A stretch of DNA of 5,246 bases from Thermoproteati archaeon (GCA_023256295.1 JAGDXH010000061.1:1-5246); one strand, 5' to 3'. Positions 1-5,246 are shown, numbered from the stretch's first letter. Made by a program: numbers and translations. The notes: generated from the letters alone by a model not told the origin.

Positions 1-412
1 TTTCATGATGTTTGTGGGCCAACCTAGGGATGGCATGGGTCGCCTTGGGATGCCCCTGCGCTTGCCGAAGGCCTCGCTGCGTGGTCCAAACCTCTTCAAG
101 AACTTTGAGGGGGAACCCGGCCTGTTGTGCCTCCCAGTGCTGCTTCTCCCAGGCGGCGGCCACTACTCGATTCGCAAAGGCCGCCCTGCCTGCCCGGTTC
201 ATCTTCTTGTCATCGGCGTTGAGCTGCCCATTCGTCTCCTGCAATTCCCTGGAAAGCTGCCCTTCTGTGTTCTGCAGTTCTGCTGAGATGACTTTTTCGG
301 GCTCTAATTCACCTTTAAGCTTCTTTAGCTCCTTATCGGCCTCCGCGTACTTTAGGCAAAAGAAGAGGCACGTTCGTGCCGTAAGTCCTATCGCTGTAGG
401 ACCTCTTAACAC
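1..412 (-). CDS. Unassigned open frame, charged/coiled-coil-like, 3' end outside window
   Basis: This frame is open from a GTG at 412, just after an in-frame TAG at 413-415, to the left edge: 137 codons with no stop. I do not recognise the product. From about residue 20 it reads like real protein: rich in Lys, Glu, Gln and Ala, with a strong preference for purines at the first codon position. A likely amphipathic or coiled-coil helix lies around KELKKLKGELEPEK, followed by AAAWEKQHWEAQQ and a His-rich stretch ending LAHKHHE. The first 20 or so residues overlap the second-aspartate region of the decayed transposase in another frame, so the GTG may not be the true start. The frame could also be the scrambled C-terminal part of that transposase: the sequence LKKLKGELEP, continued one frame over as IRARKSHLSR, resembles the corresponding stretch of such enzymes. 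Whether it is a live gene is uncertain. Confidence 0.35.
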   Translation of the reverse strand, partial: MLRGPTAIGLTARTCLFFCLKYAEADKELKKLKGELEPEKVISAELQNTEGQLSRELQETNGQLNADDKKMNRAGRAAFANRVVAAAWEKQHWEAQQAGFPLKVLEEVWTTQRGLRQAQGHPKATHAIPRLAHKHHE

Positions 413-914
413 CTACATATCTCGCCGATACTGGAAAGCATCTTTGCGGCCGTTTTTAGCCTGTAGATGAGCTTTTCCCACCAGCAAGCATCAACCCCCA
501 GCAGCTTCCTGCGCCTTATATGCGCTGTCATAACAAGGATCAGGTGCTTTCCATGAAGTCTTGGCTTTCCGTAGCCTGCGGCACCCGCCAGCCGACCCGC
601 TTTGAGCCCGCTTTCGTCGGTCGCTACCTCCAGTTCTTCAGCCTTTAGCAGCTTTTCTGGAATCGCTCGACATCCTGTACCAGACAGTAGTTCAGTGATC
701 CGCAGAGAGGACCAGGTGGAAGGGCTTCAGAGCATGACCTATTCCCTCTAAACCCCTGCACTCATCGGCCCAGTCTGCCACTTGATAAACGTACCTCGGA
801 GGCAAGGCCTCCCCTCTTGTTCCCGTTGACCTTCTTCAGTTCTTTCTTCGTGCCTTGAATATCATCAAGCAGGAACACGCCTCTGACAACAGGCTCCTCT
901 CTATGGAAACGCCA
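333..914 (-). pseudogene. Decayed IS5-like DDE transposase (multiple frameshifts and a stop)
   Basis: Transposase-like segments follow one another on the minus strand in switching frames. First comes KKELKKVNGNKRGG (about 805-860), like the N-terminal part of IS5-type transposases. Next is PPRYVYQVADWADECRGLEG and LSADH (about 695-800). An in-frame TGA at 692-694 is followed in the same frame by TTVWYRM. One frame over, IPEKLLKAEELEVATDESG carries the first catalytic Asp (codon 616-618), then the segment HGKHLILVMTAHIRRRKLLG and TAAKMLSSIGEI. A further one-base shift near 415-425 gives VGVKRSYSDRTYGTN with the second Asp (codon 390-392), about 75 residues after the first. The usual DG of the second motif is DR here. 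The third catalytic Glu is not seen and may lie in the region to the left or be lost. With at least three frameshifts and a stop it cannot make an active enzyme. The order of motifs is what is known of the family; the family assignment is by eye. Confidence 0.65.
363..407. repeat. 45-nt imperfect three-way-junction inverted repeat
   Basis: An outer stem of 6 bp (AAGAGG at 363-368 with CCTCTT at 402-407) encloses two adjacent hairpins. One is CACG-TT-CGTG at 369-378, which can also be read as the perfect 14-base palindrome GGCACGTTCGTGCC at 367-380. The other is TCCTA-TCGCTG-TAGGA at 386-401. It lies on top of the second-aspartate region of the transposase remnant, so it may be chance from coding constraint. 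No tRNA-like invariant bases are present. Confidence 0.4.
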
Positions 915-1056
915 TCACGTTTGGAGTAGGCTTATTTCTCTTCGCTAGGGATCACATTCCAGTGGTTAGAGCTCTGCGTGCATATCGTTGCGGCCTGAAC
1001 CACTACTTTTCCGTTTGCTGAAAGCACTCATTGGAATTGTCCAACAAAGCAACCAA

Positions 1057-1221
1057 GGTACTTCGTTGAATAAATCAGAAATCGCTCGTGAATCTACTCC
1101 TGGTTTTCAAAAACGCCGAATTCCAGGAGAGATCTCGTCTGGTCGCCTAGATCTCCTCATGGAGACGCGCCAGCGGTCGGAGAGTTTGTGCGCGCGGCGA
1201 GGAATCATTCAACAAAGTACC
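1057..1221. repeat. Inverted repeat pair, 15 nt, 165 bp span
   Basis: GGTACTTCGTTGAAT at 1057-1071 is matched by ATTCAACAAAGTACC at 1207-1221 in inverted orientation, 14 of 15 bases. A third partial copy, CCAACAAAG, sits at 1041-1049 in the same orientation as the right copy. The pair brackets the two 7-bp hairpins, so the whole could be a small MITE-like or regulatory element. I see no flanking target duplication. Confidence 0.5.
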
Positions 1222-1227
1222 ACGCTC

Positions 1228-1240
1228 GAAAGACTTAACT
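1228..1240 (+). promoter_or_regulatory. Weak possible archaeal box A for the gene at 1260
   Basis: The purine-rich GAAA followed by GACTTAACT lies about 20-30 bases before the GTG start at 1260, roughly where a TATA/BRE pair would sit for a leaderless or short-leader transcript. It also lies inside a small inverted repeat AAGAC-TTAACT-GTCTT (1230-1245). The match is weak; a GGTG at 1253-1256 just before the start is an alternative weak ribosome-binding signal. Confidence 0.2.
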
Positions 1241-1259
1241 GTCTTCAAGCCTGGGTGGC

Positions 1260-2342
1260 GTGGAGACCAAACCCATATCCTACGCGGGATTCTCGGTACT
1301 GGTACCAACGGATTGGGACGTGGGCGCCATAAGGTTGGAACAAGGGATGACCATGCTGGGCATACAAGATGCCGAAAGGAACAGAATAGAAGTGCGCTGG
1401 GAAAAAGCCGGTCTGAAAAAGGCGCGCCAAGAGGCAAGGAGAAAGGGAAAACCAATGGAGAAACGCCTTCTCAGGCCAGACGAGGTCTCAGAGAAGTTCC
1501 ATCAAGAGGCAAAGAAAAAGATCAAGGGACTAGACGTCCAAGAGGGGGTCGCGGAGGAAAAGATAGGCGGTCACACGGCAGCCATCAGCAGCTGGAGCGA
1601 CTCGCAGGGAAGCGGTTACGATGCCGTCTGGTTCTGCGGCAACACGGACAGGTACTACTACTTGCACTTCGTTGGCGCAGAAGAGCAGTTCAGGTCCATC
1701 ATCAAGGGGATAACCTGCCACACTTCACTCCCATACTACAGGTGGCAGTACCTGGGACTGAACCTGTCTTTGCCCAAAGATTTTGAGCTCGTCAGCCAAA
1801 AAGCAGAAGTGGGAAGGCTCATTGCGGTTTTCAGAGGCTACTGGGAACCTCAGAAGAAAAAAGGCCCCGCATCCTTTCTGAGACCAGCTCCTCTTCCAGA
1901 GCCCAGAAGACTCATGGTGGAGAGGTACAACCTGACCAGATTGGGTGACGCTGACCCCGCGCCGTGGGCCAGGAAAGAGATCAACAGCTTGGGCCACAAG
2001 TATCTGGGAGGAATTAAGTTCGAGAAGAGAGAAGAAGACCAAGCAGTCAACGGGCACAGGGCATCTGCCCTGCTCTTTTCTCAAGGAGGAGGACTGTTCA
2101 GGAAGCCTTCTGCGTTCTACTTGGCCTGCTCGTGGACGTGCCCGGAGAGCAACTCCGCTTACCTACTGGTAGTTCCCCTAAAACCTCACCACGACTACAG
2201 ACAAGACGAGAAGCTTCCAACTTGCCCTCAGTACGTATCCTGCCATTGGGCAGCTGCGGAGACTTCCATCAACCCCGCCGTCGAAAACCACGAGGGATCG
2301 GGGTCAGAGAAAGGCTCAGAACAACAGCACAAGAGCTCCTAA
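1260..2342 (+). CDS. Hypothetical protein with two tandem copies of one domain
   Basis: I do not recognise the family. The 360-residue product has no signal peptide or membrane helix, so it is probably cytosolic. It is an internal duplication. Copy 1 spans about residues 10-155: GFSVLVPTDWDV, then IGGHTAAISSWS, WFCGNTDRYYYLHFVG and GITCH. Copy 2 spans about 166-330: GLNLSLPKDFEL, then VNGHRASALLFS, TCPESNSAYLLVVP and VSCHW. Each copy keeps a GH (104-105, 265-266), a Cys (126, 294) and a closing Cys-His (153-154, 328-329), which may bind metal or form a disulfide. The opening 'F.v..P.dW' followed by beta-rich sequence recalls the PsbP/Mog1/DUF1795-type fold, but that is only a by-eye analogy. 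The linker 51-90 is very basic. The last 30 residues are polar and probably disordered. The GTG start is chosen because the domain begins right after it and the upstream frame is closed by TAA at 1236-1238; the first ATG would cut into copy 1. It ends convergently, 27 bases inside the opposite gene. Confidence 0.8.
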   Translation: METKPISYAGFSVLVPTDWDVGAIRLEQGMTMLGIQDAERNRIEVRWEKAGLKKARQEARRKGKPMEKRLLRPDEVSEKFHQEAKKKIKGLDVQEGVAEEKIGGHTAAISSWSDSQGSGYDAVWFCGNTDRYYYLHFVGAEEQFRSIIKGITCHTSLPYYRWQYLGLNLSLPKDFELVSQKAEVGRLIAVFRGYWEPQKKKGPASFLRPAPLPEPRRLMVERYNLTRLGDADPAPWARKEINSLGHKYLGGIKFEKREEDQAVNGHRASALLFSQGGGLFRKPSAFYLACSWTCPESNSAYLLVVPLKPHHDYRQDEKLPTCPQYVSCHWAAAETSINPAVENHEGSGSEKGSEQQHKSS

Positions 2343-3287
2343 GAGCAGGGGGATTGGTAGGCCCGGAAGCGGCCTGATCTTCTTCAGCAATCTGATCGTC
2401 AGATAGACCCCTAGGTCGATCAGCAGAAGTTCAGCAAGCACGAAAGAAAGGCCCATACCGTTCAAGTAAACTGCAGCTGGCATCATGGAGTAAAACGTGA
2501 CGTCTCCCAGGCCCATCTGAAGATCTCCAAAGTTGACCATCATGGGTCCCAGCTCCGCTGCCGCAGGTCTAACGCTCCTCGCCGTCCCCTCCGTTCCCCT
2601 TGACGGTGGTCCAAGCATGCGAGATATGGGCCCTCTGAAGACTGAGTAGAAATCGTACAGTGAGAACAGCACTGCAAGCGCGAGCACAGTCAACTTTGGG
2701 AAAGAGGATGACAGGAAAAGGCCGAGCTCCGCTCCCGTTCCAATGACAACTGCGTTGGCAACAATCAATGCCTTTCCGCGGAACCTTTCTGGGCGAATCG
2801 AGTAGGCAGCCATGAGCGCGGCCACCGCAGCTGGAAACCCTAAGGACACGGGCCACAGACTCGATGGAAGAAGGTAGTACAGCACGTACCAATTCAGGGA
2901 AAAGCTAGCAAGCGCGAAAACACCACCCACGAGGAAGCGCACCCCTCCTCTTCTGAAGAGAAAGGCAAAGGCAAAGGCGGCAGCCAAAGAGAGAAGAACC
3001 AAGAGCCCAGCGGTGGCGACCGAGGAAAGAGCACCAAAGCCGAACAGAGATATGCCCTCGACGGGCATGCGATTTGTCAGATTGGAGGCCGACACGCTCT
3101 TCACCGTGCCGTTCACGTAGATTGGCACGCTCCCGTTTTGGCTAGGGGGGGCTGCGATGGTGACTGGCTTCGTCACATAGGCCACGCCAAGCGCAAGCAG
3201 CTGCGCCGTCGTGATCCCGCCAAAAACCCCAAGGGTTGTTCTGGACTTCACGAGGGTTGAAGTGGGAGACCATTTACGCTTATGCAT
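2316..3287 (-). CDS. Presenilin / signal peptide peptidase-like intramembrane aspartyl protease (A22, COG3389-type)
   Basis: A polytopic membrane protein of 323 residues that should cut transmembrane segments of substrate proteins inside the lipid bilayer. All three hallmarks of the family are visible (ATG numbering). The YD motif is in helix 6 (SLYDFYSVF, Asp212, codon 2652-2654). GLGD is in helix 7 (residues 259-262, Asp262, codon 2502-2504). A PAL-like motif starts helix 9 (RPLPGLPIPLLLGAL, from about 305), close to LPALP of eukaryotic presenilins with Gly in place of Ala. Nine hydrophobic segments can be drawn: about 18-38, 79-111, 117-140, 144-164, 171-194, 197-216, 250-275, 279-301 and 307-323. 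The polar loop after helix 1 holds three N-glycosylation sequons. The length fits archaeal homologues (about 300). The ATG at 3287 is preferred over a TTG at 3293; it overlaps the upstream gene by 8 bases, so translation is probably coupled. The 3' end overlaps the convergent plus-strand gene. Its substrate is unknown. Confidence 0.9.
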   Translation of the reverse strand: MHKRKWSPTSTLVKSRTTLGVFGGITTAQLLALGVAYVTKPVTIAAPPSQNGSVPIYVNGTVKSVSASNLTNRMPVEGISLFGFGALSSVATAGLLVLLSLAAAFAFAFLFRRGGVRFLVGGVFALASFSLNWYVLYYLLPSSLWPVSLGFPAAVAALMAAYSIRPERFRGKALIVANAVVIGTGAELGLFLSSSFPKLTVLALAVLFSLYDFYSVFRGPISRMLGPPSRGTEGTARSVRPAAAELGPMMVNFGDLQMGLGDVTFYSMMPAAVYLNGMGLSFVLAELLLIDLGVYLTIRLLKKIRPLPGLPIPLLLGALVLLF

Positions 3288-3891
3288 GGCCAAGGACTGC
3301 TGAGAGCGCGTTCTCTCCCCAAGCCGGGTCAGTCAGCGTGGAGGATGGGTCAGCCATGATCAAGCTTTCCTGCTTTGCTCCCATGGTCAGGCAAAGAGCC
3401 TCCAAGAAGGGATCAAAGATCACGATTGCCGATGATTGTGAAACCGCGTACTTCTCCATGGCGTCTATGGCGATGCTCAAGTGAGATCTCAAGCCGACCC
3501 TTTGGACCTCGAACGAGTAAGGTACGAAGAAGACCCTATGACCGAAAGCCTGAGACAAGGAGATGGCCGCTTGGGAAAACTCCCAGTTTATCACCAAGAT
3601 TGGCCCGATGATGCCCATCTCGTGGTAAAGGGTGGCTACCTGTCTTTCCACTTCGCGGCCCATCGAAAGTGCCCAGCTGAGCACATTCGTGTGATCGTAC
3701 ACCGGGTTGTACGCACCCAGCACTCTTATGCCGCCGACCTCCGGCCTTCCTTGTCCTGTTGTGACCACAGTCACGTGGGCCCGCTCGGCCAAGCTGCGGG
3801 CAATCGCAAGAGAAAACGCCGAGAGGGGTGTATCGACAGGAGGGTACTGGGGAGTAAGCAACAGGACCTCGGGTAAAGATGGCCGATACAA
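3280..3891 (-). CDS. Stand-alone GT-B N-terminal domain, glycosyltransferase-like, probably catalytically dead
   Basis: The 203-residue product matches only the N-terminal (acceptor-side) Rossmann domain of GT4/GT5-type glycosyltransferases. It opens with strand EVLLLTPQYPPVDTPLSAF (8-26), typical of the first strand and loop, then ARSLAERAHVTVVTT (31-45). ILVINWEFSQAAISLSQAF (98-116) sits where the full enzyme next door has VVHAHDWLVAEAAIGL, so the conserved His residues are gone. VPYSFEVQRVG (123-133) parallels ATVHATERGRRGG, and AMEKYAVSQSSAIVIFD (144-160) parallels SEAWKVIVCS. There is no C-terminal nucleotide-sugar domain and no E-x7-E motif: the protease gene starts where that domain would be, so this is not a simple sequencing truncation. 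The start is TTG at 3889-3891, the only usual start codon between the upstream in-frame stop (3910-3912) and the first strand. It lies inside the winged-helix frame, one base out of phase. A fusion with that gene is possible. Likely a binding or regulatory paralogue; function unknown. Confidence 0.7.
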   Translation of the reverse strand: MYRPSLPEVLLLTPQYPPVDTPLSAFSLAIARSLAERAHVTVVTTGQGRPEVGGIRVLGAYNPVYDHTNVLSWALSMGREVERQVATLYHEMGIIGPILVINWEFSQAAISLSQAFGHRVFFVPYSFEVQRVGLRSHLSIAIDAMEKYAVSQSSAIVIFDPFLEALCLTMGAKQESLIMADPSSTLTDPAWGENALSAVLGHA

Positions 3892-4108
3892 ACAGTATCC
3901 CCTTCCTGCTCAGATAAAACCTGTCTTCTTCGGCCACCGCCACGTAACCGTGGGCCAGGCCGCTCCTTATCCCCTTCTCGACGTCTTCCGTGCTCATGGA
4001 GAAGAGTTGAGCCAGCTCGGCCGCCGATAACGCCTTCTTCGCCTTCACGATCCCCGCGTTGTGCATCATGGTAAACAGCCTTTCCTCGGCTGTCTCTCCC
4101 TCGTGCAT
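3536..4108 (-). CDS. Winged helix-turn-helix DNA-binding protein (only first ~80 residues credible)
   Basis: The N-terminal 80 or so residues look like a winged helix: helix 1 EERLFTMMHNAGIV, then ALSAAELAQLFSMSTEDVEK as the helix-turn-helix, GIRSGLAHGYV as the recognition/linker part, and AVAEEDRFYLSRKG as the wing. It is a probable transcription regulator for this operon or another. After about residue 75 the frame keeps going to a TGA-type stop at 3536, but this tail is rich in Gly, His, Arg and Cys and is an out-of-frame reading of the next gene. So either the natural stop has been lost, or a one-base shift joins this domain to the glycosyltransferase-like domain. A GGGG run (3899-3902) sits exactly at the junction; dropping one G reads FYLSRKGYCLYRPSLPEVLL without a break. 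The start at 4108 is chosen because a TATA-like box lies 27 bases before it; the in-frame ATG at 4126 would add six residues. The gene follows the glycosyltransferase after an 83-base gap. Confidence 0.6.
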   Translation of the reverse strand: MHEGETAEERLFTMMHNAGIVKAKKALSAAELAQLFSMSTEDVEKGIRSGLAHGYVAVAEEDRFYLSRKGILFVSAIFTRGPVAYSPVPSCRYTPLGVFSCDCPQLGRAGPRDCGHNRTRKAGGRRHKSAGCVQPGVRSHECAQLGTFDGPRSGKTGSHPLPRDGHHRANLGDKLGVFPSGHLLVSGFRS

Positions 4109-4130
4109 GACACCCTGATGCCGCATGGGT

Positions 4131-4146
4131 TGATAAACCTATTTGG
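4131..4146 (-). promoter_or_regulatory. Archaeal TATA box with BRE-like bases for the winged-helix gene
   Basis: Read on the minus strand, the sequence is CCAAATAGGTTTATCA. TTTATC (4132-4137) is centred about 27 bases before the ATG at 4108, the spacing expected for a leaderless archaeal transcript. The A-rich stretch in front fits a BRE. It would let the regulator, half-glycosyltransferase and protease be expressed apart from the upstream glycosyltransferase. Confidence 0.45.
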
Positions 4147-4191
4147 TGAAGATCTGCCTCGTGCCTTTGGCGACTTCTCATGTGGACAGTG

Positions 4192-5246
4192 CTACCTAAA
4201 GTCAAAGGAAGGCGGCGGAAATCCCCTTGGCTTCCAAGACCCGCTCGCGTACTCTTCTCCGACCTGCCTGTAAAGACGGACCGTTTCGCCGGCTATCTTT
4301 TCCCAAGAGTATATCTGCTCGACGTCCCGCCTGGCGCTCTCGGTCAACTTCTTTGCACCTTCGGGGTTCAATAAAACGTGAAGTATACCCCAGGCTATGG
4401 AGGCGGGGTCGCCCGGGTAGACGAGGACGCCGTTCCTATCATGTTCGACTATCTCTCCCAAGCCGCCTACGTTTGAGACCACCACAGGAACTCCAGATGC
4501 CATGCCCTCTAGGGCAACTATGCCGAAGGGCTCATAAAGGCTGGGAACCACGAGCACGTCTGCCGACGAGTAGAGAGCTCTCTTCTCCTGCTCGTCCAAG
4601 AAACCTGTCAAGTAAACTTGCTGACCTACGCCCATCTGGTAGGCCATGTCCTGAAGCGGCTGCTTGAGGTATCCATCACCAACTATGACCAACTTGGCCC
4701 TGAAGCTCTCAAGCACTTTTGGAAATGCCTTCAGGAGAAAAACCACTCCCTTCTCTTGAACCAGCCTTCCCACGAAGAGCACAAGCTTCTCATCATCCGA
4801 GGCAAACCTTTTCCTGAAATCCGGCTGTCTTGGCTGCTGAAACCACTGAGGCCACACCCCGTTTGGGATCCGCCAAATCTTGTCGTGAAAAGCCCCGAGG
4901 TCTTCGACCTGACCGTACATGGACCAACTGCAAACTATCACCTTCCAGGCCTCTGAGACCAGCCACCTCTCTTCCTGATCTATGTGGGCGCTCAACTGAG
5001 AGAATATGCCTCCTCTTCTTCCTCTTTCCGTGGCATGAACGGTAGCAACAAGAGGCCTCCGATAGATGTGCTTGAGGCCAATGGCTGCTTCCGCAACCAA
5101 CCAGTCATGAGCATGGACGACGTCGAAGGGTTCTTCCTTGAACAGCGAAATGGCCCTTCTCTCCAAGGAGGCATTCATGAGAGAAACCCACGTGGGGAAG
5201 TCTGGGGCAAGAGTGTCATAGACCTCGACGCGGTGTACGGCAACGA
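4192..5246 (-). CDS. GT4 family glycosyltransferase, glycogen-synthase-like (5' end outside window)
   Basis: A retaining GT-B glycosyltransferase that moves a sugar from a nucleotide-sugar to a glycan, probably an alpha-glucan or glycoconjugate, in the cytoplasm. The 350 visible residues hold most of both domains. The frame runs in from the right edge (VEVYDTLAPDFPTWVSLMN), so the internal ATG at 5178 is not the true start; about 70-100 N-terminal residues are probably missing. N-domain motifs are VVHAHDWLVAEAAIGLKH and ATVHATERGRRGG. The hinge has IPNGV. The C-domain has LFVGRLVQEKGV, whose Arg and Lys contact the donor phosphates, then LVIVGDG and VYLTGFLDEQEK. The E-x7-E signature EPFGIVALE has Glu codons at 4531-4533 and 4507-4509. 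GVPVVVSNVGGLGEIV follows. All key residues are present, so it should be active. The HATERGRRGG set is typical of glycogen-synthase-like GT4 proteins of archaea and bacteria, but the acceptor cannot be told from sequence. First visible gene of the minus-strand set. Confidence 0.9.
   Translation of the reverse strand, partial: VAVHRVEVYDTLAPDFPTWVSLMNASLERRAISLFKEEPFDVVHAHDWLVAEAAIGLKHIYRRPLVATVHATERGRRGGIFSQLSAHIDQEERWLVSEAWKVIVCSWSMYGQVEDLGAFHDKIWRIPNGVWPQWFQQPRQPDFRKRFASDDEKLVLFVGRLVQEKGVVFLLKAFPKVLESFRAKLVIVGDGYLKQPLQDMAYQMGVGQQVYLTGFLDEQEKRALYSSADVLVVPSLYEPFGIVALEGMASGVPVVVSNVGGLGEIVEHDRNGVLVYPGDPASIAWGILHVLLNPEGAKKLTESARRDVEQIYSWEKIAGETVRLYRQVGEEYASGSWKPRGFPPPSFDFR

Larger units (their letters stand above)
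915..1259. other. Non-coding stretch with inverted repeats
   Basis: No gene is convincing here on either strand. The minus strand just upstream of the transposase remnant (about 918-965) has short frames broken by stops and may hold the lost N-terminus or end of the insertion element. The plus strand has an open frame from a TTG at 988, but its product resembles nothing and it overlaps the start of the next gene. What the stretch does hold is hairpins: CTCCTGG 1097-1103 with CCAGGAG 1123-1129 (7 bp), and GAGATCT 1129-1135 with AGATCTC 1149-1155 (7 bp). There is also a longer-range inverted repeat, listed separately. Confidence 0.5.

Noticed and set aside
363..407. tRNA or tRNA-like gene
   Set aside because: The cloverleaf-like fold is too short and lacks the T-arm and D-arm invariant bases.
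12..470. Plus-strand open frame of 152 codons
   Set aside because: The product is full of Cys, Ser and Arg with no recognisable pattern, and it lies antisense to better coding-like frames (the transposase remnant and the charged open frame).
988..1332. Plus-strand open frame of 114 codons starting with TTG
   Set aside because: No recognisable sequence, overlaps the better-supported gene at 1260 in another frame, and covers the inverted repeats and hairpins.
3536..3870. C-terminal part of the winged-helix frame as real protein
   Set aside because: It is the out-of-frame reading of the half-glycosyltransferase gene, with an odd Gly/His/Arg/Cys-rich composition.
3481..3876. Plus-strand frame of 131 codons
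   Set aside because: Antisense shadow of the half-glycosyltransferase gene, whose product has clear GT-B patterns.
4227..4667. Plus-strand frame of 146 codons, Arg/Pro-rich
   Set aside because: Antisense shadow of the GT4 catalytic domain.
5176..5178. ATG as the true start of the GT4 gene
   Set aside because: The same frame stays open to the right edge and codes a family-like stretch (VEVYDTLAPDFPTWVSL), so the gene begins outside the window.
1..5246. CRISPR array
   Set aside because: No regularly spaced direct repeats were seen.

Overview
The window looks archaeal. It carries a presenilin-type intramembrane protease of the archaeal kind, a GT4 glycosyltransferase with the archaeal/bacterial glycogen-synthase-like motif set, GTG/TTG starts, tightly packed genes and a TATA-like box placed for a leaderless transcript. 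A TACK-group archaeon (Aigarchaeota/Thaumarchaeota-like, perhaps thermophilic) is my best guess, but there is no rRNA or marker gene to prove it.

Left part (1-1259): an accessory, decaying region. On the minus strand, about 914 down to 333 is the wreck of an IS5-like DDE transposase. Its reading frame must be switched at least three times and crosses at least one stop codon. Another minus-strand open frame, rich in Lys/Glu/Gln/Ala, runs from about 412 off the left edge and is unassigned. From 915 to 1259 I see no convincing gene, but there are inverted repeats and small hairpins.

Middle (1260-2342, plus strand): one cytosolic-looking protein of unknown function made of two copies of the same roughly 150-residue domain. 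It meets the opposite operon tail to tail with a 27-base overlap.

Right part (2316-5246, minus strand): a four-gene set read right to left. A GT4 glycosyltransferase (5' end outside the window) is followed by a small winged-helix protein, then a GT-B N-terminal domain standing alone without its catalytic half, then a nine-helix presenilin/signal-peptide-peptidase-like aspartyl protease. The last two genes overlap by 8 bases. The winged-helix and half-glycosyltransferase frames overlap so that a one-base shift would fuse them. My inference is a glycan or polysaccharide synthesis unit with its own regulator and a membrane protease. The most unusual parts are the orphan half-glycosyltransferase, its possible fusion to a DNA-binding domain, and the linkage to an intramembrane protease.
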